Positions 1-9,049 of a stretch of DNA of 43,888 nucleotides are shown one piece after another. Position 1 is the first letter of the stretch. Each line of letters starts with the position of its first letter. The translations under genes were made by a program, and so were the position numbers. The notes below the pieces were generated by a model. It made no database searches and had not been told where the DNA came from. It was given only the letters and a program-made list of their open reading frames with translations. Source of the stretch: an uncultured Saprospiraceae bacterium (GTDB lineage: Bacteria; Bacteroidota; Bacteroidia; Chitinophagales; Saprospiraceae); contig CALFWO010000023.1 in assembly GCA_937928045.1 (NCBI GenBank), forward strand, positions 1 through 43,888, given 5' to 3'.

Positions 1-507
1 GGTCATGATTTGGCCAATATGCAAGAGGGAGATATCCCAGTGCTGAGAAGAAAATTAGGTGTGATTTTCCAAGATTTCAATTTACTGAATGACAGATCCG
101 TGTTCGAAAACCTCAATTGGGTCTTAAAAGCCACGGGCTGGAATAAAAAGAAAAAGCGAAAGGAAAGAATCCATGAAGTACTCAACATGGTTGGAATCGA
201 GGAACATGTTCAAAAAATGCCTTTTGCTATAAGTGGAGGAGAGCAACAACGATTGGTGATCGCTCGTGCAATCTTGAACAATCCAAAGGTCATTATTGCT
301 GATGAACCCACAGGGAACTTAGATCCGGATACCGCCGATTTGATAATGCAATTGCTACAAACCCTCAGAGCTGAAACGGGGGCTTCTATTTTAATCGCCA
401 CTCATGACTATCGAATCGTAGAAAAGCAAGATGCGCTGGTTTTTAAGTGTGAGGAAAAAACATTGAAGGTGATCCATCAACAGTTATTCTCGAGCAGCGG
501 AGGGTAG
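1..507 (+). CDS. ftsE: FtsE-like ABC transporter ATP-binding subunit (5' end outside window)
   Basis: The frame is open from base 1, so the Walker A part lies upstream of the window. What remains shows the Q-loop region (LGVIFQDFNLL), the ABC signature ISGGEQQR, Walker B with D-loop (VIIADEPTGNLDP) and the H-loop (ATHDY). The string RRKLGVIFQDFNLLNDRSV is typical of Bacteroidota FtsE, which pairs with the membrane protein FtsX and couples cell division to peptidoglycan hydrolysis in the inner membrane. The more distant LolD/MacB ATPases are the alternative, and ftsX is not visible here. The gene ends in TAG and converges with the lyase gene on the other strand. Confidence 0.85.
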   Translation, partial: GHDLANMQEGDIPVLRRKLGVIFQDFNLLNDRSVFENLNWVLKATGWNKKKKRKERIHEVLNMVGIEEHVQKMPFAISGGEQQRLVIARAILNNPKVIIADEPTGNLDPDTADLIMQLLQTLRAETGASILIATHDYRIVEKQDALVFKCEEKTLKVIHQQLFSSSGG

Positions 508-584
508 TATTAAGCGAAGATTAAGTTGTACTTAAATTTCGAAAGCGGGACAAGGCTATTATCATGACTATTCGAATCTAGCAA

Positions 585-612
585 CCCTTAACGTTTTAAA
601 CGTTTAATAGGG
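585..612. terminator. inverted repeat between convergent genes
   Basis: AACGTTT at 590-596 and AAACGTT at 598-604 form an inverted repeat flanked by CCCT and AGGG. It overlaps the stop codon of the lyase gene and lies between the convergent ftsE and lyase genes. There is no strong T-tract, so a role as a shared bidirectional terminator is only a suggestion. Confidence 0.3.
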
Positions 613-2310
613 CTTTACAAATTTAATTGTTTGAACACGCTTGATTTTATCTTGACGTTCAAGGCCAGTTGCTCTTATGAAATAAGATCCTGCAGGGAAG
701 TCTTCGATATTTTCTATAAAATTAATTTCCCCAGAGATGTTTGTCTGCGTAGTATTGGTTAAAATTATCTGACCAACCAAATTGAAAATCTCGATTTTCA
801 GATCAATGTTACCTTCACTTTGAATAGCAATATTAAGTTGATTCGAAACGGGGTTAGGATTAATTTTAATAAGGTCTTCGACTACTTGGGTATTGTTTTT
901 TAAGCCGGTTGGCAATGAAGTGTCGTAACTGGGCCCAGTGTTTTCCTCAGTTACAAAAGGTTTAATCACAATGTCATGAGGGTATTCATTGCAACCCAAA
1001 TCTTTCTCTTCTATTGCTGATGGACGAGACTGGCGCATGAGATCAAAAAGCAGATCTGTATCTATGTCCTCCATTCCTTCGAACTGAGGTAGTAGCTTAT
1101 AACCCGAAAGTGCAGCGTTGATAGCTGGACTGCTTTGGCTTAAACCAAAAAAGCCTTCACTATTTTGCTCCAGCTGCGGGTCAATGATCGTTATTCCAGA
1201 TGATGGCAAAGAGATTCCAAGATCCCCAAAAGCAATATTTCCTATCCAAGTTTCATTACCGGTTGCTTCTCTAAATAATTCATCATCTGGATCAGAAAAT
1301 ATGTTATTTGCAAAAGTTACGTTTGTTGGTTCGTCATTACCGCTACCGCCAAGGATTACCTCTGCACAATCAATTACCGTATTAAAACCAATATTGATAT
1401 TGTCTAAAGGATCTGAATCTTCATTCTGCAAGTAAATGGATCGATCATCCAAATCGTAAAAGTAATTGTTATAGATGTATTGATCTTGTCCTTCTCTAAC
1501 TCTAATTCCGCCTTTACCGTTTAGAAAGAAATTCCCATATACAATGTTTTCCGAACCATGACGAAGGACTAACTCTGATAAGGGATTGTTTTCGAAAGTA
1601 TTGAATCGATATACATTTTGACTGGCTTTACTGGAAATGATTTCGCCATCACCACTACATTGCGTAAAGTAGCAATATTCGACTAACGATCTGCTGATGA
1701 AATCAGCTTGAGAACTTACTCCAATTCTGATTGGTTCAATACCTAAATCATTACCAGTTCCTTTGAAATTTTTAAAGGAACAATGTTGTATTTTATGGTA
1801 GCCAGGATTGGTGTCATCCACCAAAATTGAAAGAATATTTTGATCGGCTAAATTGATTCTATTCTCAAAGTTACAGTAGGTAATTTCGACATATTGACAC
1901 TCTTCTCGAACTCTTAAATATTTATAACTTCTGTAAGCTCGAATATTTAATTGATTAAACTTATTATAGCTTCCAGTAGTGTTGATCACATCACGAGTTC
2001 CAATGTTTCCATCTAAAAACTGAAATCCTTGCAGAAGAACATAATCACTGGTAATGTTTACTCTAGACAAGCCAGTAAAAATTGTTCCTCCGAGTGTATC
2101 TGCCATAATATTTAGATGATCCTTTTTAATATTCATGTAGATATCAGGATAGACACCGGATAGCCAAATTATGGAATCATTCATGGCTGCATTATCATGC
2201 GCATCTGTAAATTCTTGTTGGGATTCAACAAAGAAGATTGCTCCATTTATCTTAGTTGAAAAAACCAAAAAGCAATAGAAAAACACCCAAACTAATTTTG
2301 TAATTTTCAT
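604..2310 (-). CDS. secreted polysaccharide lyase family 6 protein with T9SS sorting domain
   Basis: This 568-residue protein begins with a signal peptide (hydrophobic residues 5-23). The body is a right-handed beta-helix of the alginate lyase/chondroitinase B family (PL6). The two catalytic residues of chondroitinase B have clear counterparts: Lys228 in EIISSK and Arg250 in LRHGSEN. The following GGIRVREGQDQYIYNNYF block is also typical of the family. The last ~85 residues (from INPNPVSNQL) form a type A T9SS C-terminal sorting domain, so the enzyme is probably exported to the cell surface or medium. PL6 enzymes cleave uronate-containing polysaccharides by beta-elimination. Alginate is the commonest substrate, but specificity cannot be read from sequence. 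No SusC/SusD pair is nearby, so this is not a recognisable polysaccharide utilisation locus. Confidence 0.85.
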   Translation of the reverse strand: MKITKLVWVFFYCFLVFSTKINGAIFFVESQQEFTDAHDNAAMNDSIIWLSGVYPDIYMNIKKDHLNIMADTLGGTIFTGLSRVNITSDYVLLQGFQFLDGNIGTRDVINTTGSYNKFNQLNIRAYRSYKYLRVREECQYVEITYCNFENRINLADQNILSILVDDTNPGYHKIQHCSFKNFKGTGNDLGIEPIRIGVSSQADFISRSLVEYCYFTQCSGDGEIISSKASQNVYRFNTFENNPLSELVLRHGSENIVYGNFFLNGKGGIRVREGQDQYIYNNYFYDLDDRSIYLQNEDSDPLDNINIGFNTVIDCAEVILGGSGNDEPTNVTFANNIFSDPDDELFREATGNETWIGNIAFGDLGISLPSSGITIIDPQLEQNSEGFFGLSQSSPAINAALSGYKLLPQFEGMEDIDTDLLFDLMRQSRPSAIEEKDLGCNEYPHDIVIKPFVTEENTGPSYDTSLPTGLKNNTQVVEDLIKINPNPVSNQLNIAIQSEGNIDLKIEIFNLVGQIILTNTTQTNISGEINFIENIEDFPAGSYFIRATGLERQDKIKRVQTIKFVKPY

Positions 2311-2390
2311 GAAATTCGATATTGTACAGTGTATTTAAATTGTACGAAAATTTGTTACACTTTGGTTCAAGCAATGAATATTTGGGTTGT

Positions 2391-4523
2391 TTAAAATGGT
2401 GGTTTAACCTGAAGTATTGCTTTGGCAGGATCTTCCACGGGAAGCTTACAAGCCTTATTTTGACAAACATAGATCATTGTGCGACCTTCTTGTAGTTTGT
2501 CTTTAAGCAAAGCCATATCACCTTCACTTTTGCCGCCCAAATACAATACCTGCGGCAAGAATTTCTTTTGTAGCGTTTGCAATTTTTTTTGAAAATCATC
2601 TCCTAATATGGCCACTTCGTAAGGTGATCTGCTGACTTGATTCCAAAGCATGCCCCAATTGGAATAATAGCCAGGATTCGGAGCTTCCTGCATGGTTTGG
2701 GCTACGACACCAAGCATCTCTTTTGCCTTCGTCGTATAGAATTCATTATAAGTCAATGTACCTAATTGAAACAATACAAGCGCAAAAGAAGAATTAGATC
2801 CAGGAATCACATTGTCAGTAGTTACTATTTTTCTCGTAATTAATGGTGGATCAAGATCAGATGTGTAGAAAAGTAATCCAGATTTCTCATCTTTAAAATG
2901 AGCAATAGTATAGTCTGTAAGTTTGGTTGCTTTTTCTAGCCAGCTAGGATCAAAGCTCGTTTGATAGAGTTCTATCATGGCTTGAATAGTAAAAGCATAG
3001 TCATCTAAAAAGGCATTGATGTTTGTCTTGCCATCCTTGAAGTTTCTATCAATTCTTCCATCCTTTTTTATCATATATTTTTCAAGAAAGGCCATGTTCT
3101 GTTCCGCGCGTGCTAAAAATTTAGGATCTTCAAATGCCCGGTACGCATCCAATAAACCTTTGATCATTAAACCATTCCAGGATACTAGAATTTTGTCATC
3201 AAGCCCAGGACGAATCCGTTTTGACCTAGCATCAAATAATTTTTTCTTTGCTGCTGCTAATTCTGCACTGAAATTGGAAAGATCAAGTTTGTTTTTTTCA
3301 ACATACTTTTCGAGCGTCATTTTTTGATGCAAAATATTTTCCCCTTTTTCCCAATTTCCTATCTTAGAAACGTTATAATATTTATTAATTAGCTTGGCTT
3401 CGGTCTCTGTTAAGATGGAATCAATCTCAGATTTTTTCCAAATGTAAAAGAGTCCTTCTTCTCCTTCAGAGTCTGCATCTAAAGAAGAGAAAAAACCACC
3501 TTCCGGATGAGACAATTCTCGGTTAGCAAATTCAATTGTTTCATAAACTACTTTTTTGTAAAGTGGGTTACCGGAGACTTGATAAGCATGCGAGTATAAA
3601 CTAATTAATTGGCCATTGTCGTAAAGCATTTTTTCAAAGTGAGGGACCAGCCAAGTTTCATCGGTAGAGTATCTTGCAAAACCTCCTCCAAGTTGATCAT
3701 AGATTCCTCCCAAAGCCATTTTTTGCAAGGTAACCTCCACGGCTTCTCGGCTAACTGATTTTGGTTTATAATAGGCATCTTGCAGTAAGAATTCATATTG
3801 ATTGGGTAATGGAAATTTTGGGGCACCTTTTCTTCCACCATTGGGGAAGTCTACTGTGGAAGTTATCTTTTCCGCAACAGAATGCATCAATTCAGGTTTG
3901 AACTCAGAAACTGGATTAAAGTCGGGAATTTCATCTTGCTCTACAATTCCACCAGTTAGCTTGGTAGCATATTCGGCTAATTCGTCCGGTTTATTTTTCT
4001 TTGTATCAATGAAATACTCTAATATTTTGATCCATTCCTTCTTTGGAAAATAAGTGCCAGCCCAAACAGGCTTTCCAGATGAAAGAGCAATAGCGTTCAA
4101 AGGCCATCCGCAACCTCTTCCAGAAGCCAATTGACAGGCGGTCATGTATACATCATCGATATCTGGTCGTTCTTCGCGATCTACCTTGATTGGTACAAAA
4201 TGTTCATTCATTATTCTAGCAACCATGGTATCTTCAAATGACTCATGTTCCATTACATGACACCAATGTCAAGCAGAGTATCCTACTGATATCAAAAGCA
4301 TTTTGTCCTCTGCTTTGGCCTTATTTAAAGCTTCCTCTCCCCACGGATGCCAATCCACAGGATTATGGGCATGTTGCAAAAGATAAGGACTAGATTCATT
4401 TATCAGTTGATTGGTGTATTTGTGATCACCTAATTGGCTGGAAGTCTTTGAGTTACACCCAATTATTAGTGCAGAAATGATTACGGTACCGAAAAAAAGC
4501 GGTGCGAATTTGAAAGTTTTCAA
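2391..4523 (-). CDS. DUF255/YyaL-type thioredoxin-domain lipoprotein with in-frame TGA in its CxxC motif
   Basis: One uninterrupted frame of 710 codons runs from a TTG start at 4523 to TAA at 2391, except for a single TGA at 4269-4271 (residue 85). An in-frame TGA just upstream of the TTG limits other start choices. Residues 1-23 are a lipoprotein signal (SALIIGC). The N-terminal domain is the thioredoxin-like DUF255 fold: [18 protein letters not shown], then SA-(TGA)[13 protein letters not shown]. Family members have Cys at the TGA position, giving CHWC. A long alpha-alpha-barrel domain follows ([39 protein letters not shown]), as in YyaL/SPATA20 proteins, whose biochemical role is poorly known. 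The part after the TGA shows no decay. It may be a selenoprotein (UxxC) or a nonsense mutant. A shorter product could start at ATG 4253, but it would lack the redox motif. Confidence 0.8.
4226..4265 (-). promoter_or_regulatory. possible bacterial SECIS-like hairpin just downstream of the in-frame TGA
   Basis: On the minus strand the bases beginning four after the TGA can form a 7-bp stem, TGGTGTC (4265-4259) with GATACCA (4232-4226), one G-U pair included. Inside it ATG can pair with CAT, leaving the eight-base loop TAATGGAA with two Gs. Position and size resemble a bacterial SECIS element, but the Gs are not at the start of the loop as in the usual consensus. The pairing was made by eye and not scored; treat as tentative. 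Confidence 0.25.
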
Positions 4524-4559
4524 AGAAATTCAATTTTTTTTTCAAAAATACCCAACCCT

Positions 4560-4680
4560 TTCTTCGAAATGGTAGGTCTATATAGATGTAGGACGCAAGT
4601 TCTACAAAATATTAGATTAGTTGCTTCATATTCCAGTGTGTCCGGGCCTTTCGTTGAAAGTGCCGGACACTCTTTTTTTG
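4560..4680 (+). ncRNA. candidate small RNA: GNRA-capped hairpin followed by intrinsic terminator
   Basis: Between two minus-strand genes the plus strand carries a 7-bp hairpin with a GCAA tetraloop (GTAGGAC at 4588-4594, GTTCTAC at 4599-4605, one G-U pair). About 30 bases later comes a strong intrinsic terminator. No plus-strand gene precedes it that this terminator could serve. An independently transcribed small RNA is the simplest reading. No convincing promoter was found upstream, and the exact 5' end is a guess. Confidence 0.4.
4638..4679 (+). terminator. intrinsic terminator on plus strand
   Basis: GTGTCCGG (4638-4645) pairs with CCGGACAC (4663-4670). An inner stem CTTTC/GAAAG with a GTT loop sits above a 2x2 internal loop, and the hairpin is followed by TCTTTTTTT. 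The T-tract lies only on the plus-strand side, so it does not serve the neighbouring minus-strand genes. Confidence 0.75.
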
Positions 4681-4784
4681 AGCACTATTCTAATTAGAAG
4701 TGCAAATTAACTTTTCTTGGAGTGGCCCGCTAAAATTGTGGGAGGAATTAGGTTAAATTTATTGTTCAGCTCACCAAAATAGAC

Positions 4785-4810
4785 AATGACCAACGATAAT
4801 GCTGGTCATT
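4785..4810 (-). terminator. hairpin downstream of the pseudo-kinase gene
   Basis: AATGACCA (4785-4792) and TGGTCATT (4803-4810) form a perfect 8-bp stem about 40 bases beyond the stop codon of the minus-strand gene at 4849-5592. On the minus strand it is followed by GTCTATTTTGG, a weak U-rich tail, so terminator function is plausible but not certain. Confidence 0.4.
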
Positions 4811-4848
4811 CAGGATTTTAAAATTGGCCATTAGGAGTTTACAATTTC

Positions 4849-5592
4849 TTAATGGTTACTGTGATAAGCCATTTTATTTTCCTTTCGATTCTCAATAATC
4901 TTGTTTATCTTATAATTCAAAAAATCTGGATCGATAGGTCCTGTTATCATAGGGAATTTTTTTCCTTTCGATCTTATCGTATTAATACCATTGGTCAAAA
5001 CTAAGAAGTCTTGATCGATGTCTCCTAGAGCTTGGATTTTATCGGCTGTTATGTTTTCTGCATTATGATTGATGACCAAAAGGTCATATTCCATTGAAGA
5101 AAGTAGCTGCAAATCCTTCGGGAAATTCTTTATTACTTGAATACCATAGCCCCATTTTTTTATCAGATTTTTTAATATTTTTTTCTGAAGGGGATGATCA
5201 CATATCAAAAGTATGCTCTTATTTGAAAGTATTTTATTTTCTAGGCCGCCTTCCATTTTTGCAGCAGATGTATTTAATCTTTCCGGGTAAGGAAGGCCTA
5301 ACTCATCAAACAAGAAGTCGCACGAAGATTTAAGTGACGCTATATGATTTAACTGATCGACATTTAAATTGTCTAATGAAAGGATATTTATAATACCCAA
5401 AGTGTTACTAAGGTGATCATGAATAATTTCTTTTCTATAGTTCTCTTGATCACTATTATTAAATGCTTTAGCCCTCAACTTAGATCCAAACGATCTTAAT
5501 GGTTTTTTTGAATTTATTTTCGAATTTCTATCAGAAAGATGATTATAATTTTCTCCGAAATGTTTCTTTCGCTTGTTGTGTGAAGTTGACAT
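4849..5592 (-). CDS. degenerate histidine-kinase dimerisation segment fused to a pseudo-receiver domain
   Basis: This 247-residue soluble protein starts with a basic region of ~50 residues. Residues 56-98 resemble a HisKA dimerisation/phosphoacceptor helix: H58-D59 followed by the G66-I-I spacing seen in HELRTPLNGII, and the SLKSSCDFLFDEL second helix. No HATPase_c domain follows. Instead residues 125-235 match a receiver fold: KSILLICDHPLQKKILKNLIKKWGY, then MEYDLLVIN, LVLTNG, and ITGPIDPDFL. The phospho-accepting Asp is replaced by Asn175, and the conserved Lys of the KP motif is Gly218. So neither catalysis nor ordinary Asp phosphorylation is expected. It may be a scaffold, sink or decoy for a hybrid kinase elsewhere. 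It is probably monocistronic. Confidence 0.6.
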   Translation of the reverse strand: MSTSHNKRKKHFGENYNHLSDRNSKINSKKPLRSFGSKLRAKAFNNSDQENYRKEIIHDHLSNTLGIINILSLDNLNVDQLNHIASLKSSCDFLFDELGLPYPERLNTSAAKMEGGLENKILSNKSILLICDHPLQKKILKNLIKKWGYGIQVIKNFPKDLQLLSSMEYDLLVINHNAENITADKIQALGDIDQDFLVLTNGINTIRSKGKKFPMITGPIDPDFLNYKINKIIENRKENKMAYHSNH

Positions 5593-5892
5593 GATGATGG
5601 ATTTAATAAACTATTTGTAGATATAGGTTTATTAAGTTGAGTTCGTGCTTTTTTTGTCTTCTAATGAAGATTTACTGCAATATGTCCTCATTTGTAAAGT
5701 AGTTGCAATCAAATTTTCTTTACATGCGTGACATTAGCTATAAACACATGATAAATTTTCATGATGTCAAATTCTTGGGATTTGTGGAACTATTTGAAGT
5801 TTATTCTATGTTTTAGTGACATGATTCCCATATTAAATATGGCTCATGGCTATTTAGGGAATTTTTCTATTAACCGCGAAAACAAACAAATC

Positions 5893-6363
5893 ATGGATTG
5901 GAGAAGACTAAATGGGGATAAAATTGAGTTCCCTTTGAAAGAAGCTGTTGAAAAGACTTTGATCCGTGAGCAAAAGGCGGGGCATAAAATCAAAGTTTGT
6001 ATTGGTACGGATTCTCAAGTTAAAGGCAAAGTTGCTGAATTTGCTACGGTGATAGTCTTTTTAAGAGAAAAAAAAGGAGGATTTATGTTCATTCACAGTG
6101 AGCAAAAACCAGCCAAAATGGGGCTGAAAGAGCGAATGATTACGGAAGTCGCAAAATCTGTAGAGGTGGCTTATTCGCTATGCGATCTTTTGGACAAATT
6201 CAATGTAGAGTTGGAAGTACATGCCGATATTAACACAGATCCTCATTTCAAGTCCAACGTGGCCTTGAAGGAAGCTATGGGATACATATTGGGAATGGGC
6301 TTTGTATTTAAGGCCAAACCTGACGCTTTTGCGAGTTCTAGTTGTGCAGATAAGGTAGTGTAG
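5893..6363 (+). CDS. YkuK/DUF458-family RNase H-like protein
   Basis: This 156-residue cytoplasmic protein matches the DUF458 (YkuK) family, which has an RNase H-like fold and no firmly established function. Diagnostic blocks are VCIGTDSQVKG, FATVIVFLREKKGGFMFI, EVHADINTDPHFKSNVALKEAMGYILGMGF and KPDAFASSSCADKVV. The acidic residues in GTDSQ and HADIN may bind metal. The frame opens further upstream (ATG at 5761), but that extension looks unlike the family. The start MDWRRLNGDKIEFPL at 5893 fits the family N-terminus, so I chose it. The gene stands alone and ends in TAG. Confidence 0.8.
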   Translation: MDWRRLNGDKIEFPLKEAVEKTLIREQKAGHKIKVCIGTDSQVKGKVAEFATVIVFLREKKGGFMFIHSEQKPAKMGLKERMITEVAKSVEVAYSLCDLLDKFNVELEVHADINTDPHFKSNVALKEAMGYILGMGFVFKAKPDAFASSSCADKVV

Positions 6364-6478
6364 GCACCAGTTAACATCAATTGATTCGCACTTATAATAA
6401 AGAGATATTTTAAAATTGCTTTTGGTTTTTTTTGGATTTAAATTGAAGTGCTTTTGTACAGATTTAAATCAAATTCTC

Positions 6479-9031
6479 ATGAACAATCGAAATTCTCTTG
6501 AATTTTGTGTTAGACTAATCTTAGTTATTTCATTATTTCTTTCCGCTGAATGTTTAACAGCACAATCAAACCCACCAAGGGCCCAAGATGATTGTAATTG
6601 TCCCCAATTTGATTGCGATCAATCAAAATGTGATGAGTTCTACAGGAAAGCGAAGGAAAAGAGCCGTCAGGACAAAATAGAATACGAAAAAAGAGAAAAA
6701 GAACTAAAAGAAGAAGCAAAACAACGCGCTTTAAAGTGGGAAAAGGAGGAAGAAGAAGCAAGGAAAAAGTATCGTGAAGGGTTTGCACACATGATAATGC
6801 CTGATGCACCCGCTTCAGCTTCAGATAATTCCGAAGATGAAGAAGAAGATTCAGAACCGGTTCAATATTATGTTGGAGATGAATATATGCAGTATCCAAG
6901 TAATAATATAGATTATAACGAAACTCCGGAACAAAGAAAATATCGACAATCTCAGGAAAACTATAATCAACAGATTCAAGGACAAAGAGAAATTGCAAAC
7001 GGATTAACGGATTTGGCTGTAGGTATTGGTAGCCTTATTGATGCCAAGCGAGAGGAAAAAAGAATTGCAGAAGAAAAAAGAAAACAAAGGAGAGCAGAAA
7101 TAGATAGGGCGCGGAAAGCCTATGAAGAAAAAATAAGACGACAAGAACAAAGGGATTTAGATTATCACAATAGATATATCAGGTCATTTGCTCCAAACTT
7201 AGAAATTCTTAATCAAGACTTACAAACTTTTAAATATTTCGATCGCATTCATAGAAATGATCTTAATGCCGCCTGGGCTTTTCCAATAAAAATTACAACA
7301 ATCAGTATCTCTAACTGCTTAAATAATTTTAATTGCCACCCTAAAATTGAAATAACAAGACTTGCAGATCCTATTGAATTAATTAAAGATTCCAAAGGAT
7401 TTCTCGCACCGGTTTGGACCATTAATGGTTTAGCGGAAGACAATGCTGAAGTTGAATATATTGGAGGGTTTTTATCTCAGGAAGAAGCAAGAAATCATTG
7501 GGAGCGACTTTCAAATATCAAATCAAGCTTATTGGTGATTAAGGATGATCCTTCTAGTTCTGATTTGACAATAATGAATTTTAATGTTAAAGAAAGAAAT
7601 GGATCATTGACTCTTCCAATAATTCAATCAAAAATTGATGCAACCAAGAATAAAAGTAGCAGAAATAATTTAATCAAGTATAGGGATAATGTTTTTCTGA
7701 AAAAGTGGGAATCCAATTTTCGTTTGGCAAAAAGAAACAATGATACAACGAAGAAAATAGCAGCACTTAAAAATTACATTAAAAGACTTCCTAATGAGCA
7801 AAAAGCTTACGTTGAACTAGGTCAAGCATTTCAATCTCTTGGAGAAAATGAAGAAGCCAAAATTGCTTATAACAAGGCCATTAGTCTCAACGAAAATTCA
7901 TATAATGCAGCTTCTGCTCAAATTTTATTAGGAGATTTGGCAATTGATGAGGAAGCATTTCGGACTGCTTATAGCAACTACGAAGAGGCTTATAAGAAGG
8001 GAGCAAATTTTAATGTTGTCGGGGAAAAAATGGCAGTTGCCGCAAAAGGCTTTAATCAAAATTTGATTTTCGGAACAATAAAATCTCCAGAAGATCTAGA
8101 ACATGTTTCCTACAAAATAAAGTTGGCTGGAACCAGCAATACCTCTTTAAACCAAAGCGGAAATAAATTTTTCTTACTTGCGCCTACTGGATCTTTGGGA
8201 AGAAAACTAGTAGTGAAATCAAAAGATACCAGGCCTTTAAGGGCCTCTATAGTTTCCGGAGAATCTAATGATTTAGAAGTCAGAAAAAAGCAAGATTGGA
8301 TTCATTTATCTTTTTTCGGAGGAATTAATTACGCCTCCTTCGCAAACCACTTTGTAGAATTAGAGGATTATACTTTAGACTTGGAATCAAAAAATTCTTA
8401 CAAAGGTTTCAATTTTATAGCAGATGATCATTTCAAAAGAAATCATTTCTATGGAGCGAATCTAGACTTTCGAATTTCGCATTTTATTTTTGGGGCTGAA
8501 ATAGGGGTGTCGAGAAATAGTTATTCATTAACAAATGGTGATTCAAGTATCTCCGATAATAATTTTGCCCAATATTCAGGTTTTCCTTTAGTCAATCAAA
8601 TTCGCGGAGATTTCTTACAAAGAAATATGAAATTTTATGTAGGTGTAGGACGAAGAGATGCTGGAATGATTAAATTTCTAGCGAGAAGAAGTAATATCAA
8701 TTTTTTGAAATATTCCAGTGCCAACGGAGTGAGTTTTGAACCTTATTTGTTTGCAAAAACTAAAGACTATTTGCAATTCGGATTGGCAGTCTCTTATTTC
8801 GATGTTACGCTTGAAGTAATGGGAAATGGTAAAAGTAAATTGGGACTTTTAAGTGCTCAATTAGAATGGCGAAAAAATTTCAACAAATTTTTAGGAATGA
8901 GACTGGCTGCAAATCTTGACGCTGCAGATATCAATAATTTGAGCGGCATTCTGCCATATGGATCAACAACTGTTGAGTCAGAGTTCAAAGTGGCTCATTT
9001 TTCAACTGGCCTAATTATTAATTTGTTTTAA
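6479..9031 (+). CDS. exported Cys-cluster/coiled-coil/TPR protein with C-terminal beta-barrel-like domain
   Basis: This 850-residue protein has no close relative that I recognise. An N-terminal signal peptide (start MNNRNSLEFC, chosen because it gives a clean signal ending ECLTAQ) is followed by a short cysteine cluster (DDCNCPQFDCDQSKCDEFY). Next come long Lys/Glu/Arg-rich helices likely to form coiled coils, interrupted by an acidic stretch (SEDEEEDSEP). TPR-like repeats occur near residues 435-510 (AYVELGQAFQSLGENEEAKIAYNKAISLN). From about residue 606 (WIHLSFFGGINYASF) to the end the sequence alternates like an outer-membrane beta-barrel and ends FSTGLIINLF. A cell-envelope anchoring or assembly role is inference. 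It forms an operon with the FISUMP lipoprotein gene, 18 bases downstream. Confidence 0.65.
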   Translation: MNNRNSLEFCVRLILVISLFLSAECLTAQSNPPRAQDDCNCPQFDCDQSKCDEFYRKAKEKSRQDKIEYEKREKELKEEAKQRALKWEKEEEEARKKYREGFAHMIMPDAPASASDNSEDEEEDSEPVQYYVGDEYMQYPSNNIDYNETPEQRKYRQSQENYNQQIQGQREIANGLTDLAVGIGSLIDAKREEKRIAEEKRKQRRAEIDRARKAYEEKIRRQEQRDLDYHNRYIRSFAPNLEILNQDLQTFKYFDRIHRNDLNAAWAFPIKITTISISNCLNNFNCHPKIEITRLADPIELIKDSKGFLAPVWTINGLAEDNAEVEYIGGFLSQEEARNHWERLSNIKSSLLVIKDDPSSSDLTIMNFNVKERNGSLTLPIIQSKIDATKNKSSRNNLIKYRDNVFLKKWESNFRLAKRNNDTTKKIAALKNYIKRLPNEQKAYVELGQAFQSLGENEEAKIAYNKAISLNENSYNAASAQILLGDLAIDEEAFRTAYSNYEEAYKKGANFNVVGEKMAVAAKGFNQNLIFGTIKSPEDLEHVSYKIKLAGTSNTSLNQSGNKFFLLAPTGSLGRKLVVKSKDTRPLRASIVSGESNDLEVRKKQDWIHLSFFGGINYASFANHFVELEDYTLDLESKNSYKGFNFIADDHFKRNHFYGANLDFRISHFIFGAEIGVSRNSYSLTNGDSSISDNNFAQYSGFPLVNQIRGDFLQRNMKFYVGVGRRDAGMIKFLARRSNINFLKYSSANGVSFEPYLFAKTKDYLQFGLAVSYFDVTLEVMGNGKSKLGLLSAQLEWRKNFNKFLGMRLAANLDAADINNLSGILPYGSTTVESEFKVAHFSTGLIINLF

Positions 9032-9049
9032 TTCTAAGTGTTTAATCAA

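Noticed and set aside
454-476. Copy of the dispersed FNR-like motif inside ftsE (and one inside mnmD at 43779-43799)
   Set aside because: Not annotated as sites: both lie in coding DNA and encode the same K-T-L-K-V stretch, so coding coincidence cannot be excluded.
1118-1435. Open frames opposite or inside real genes, such as 1118-1435, 6525-6998, 9620-9979, 12315-12629, 13717-14100 and 40482-40865
   Set aside because: They lie wholly within strongly supported genes in other frames and encode no recognisable domain or signal.
2391-4523. Reassigned genetic code (TGA as a sense codon genome-wide) as explanation for the two in-frame TGAs
   Set aside because: TGA ends at least three otherwise normal genes here (33223, 36419, 41129), and all other genes are free of internal TGA; a local event or Sec insertion is simpler.
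4569-4699. A 43-codon plus-strand frame starting MVGLYRCRT, superficially like a leader peptide
   Set aside because: It reads straight through the terminator hairpin and T-run, has no run of one regulatory amino acid, and no plus-strand gene follows. The RNA structure is the better explanation.
5761-5892. N-terminal extension of the YkuK-family gene from the ATG at 5761
   Set aside because: The extension does not resemble the family, whose N-terminus matches the product starting at 5893.
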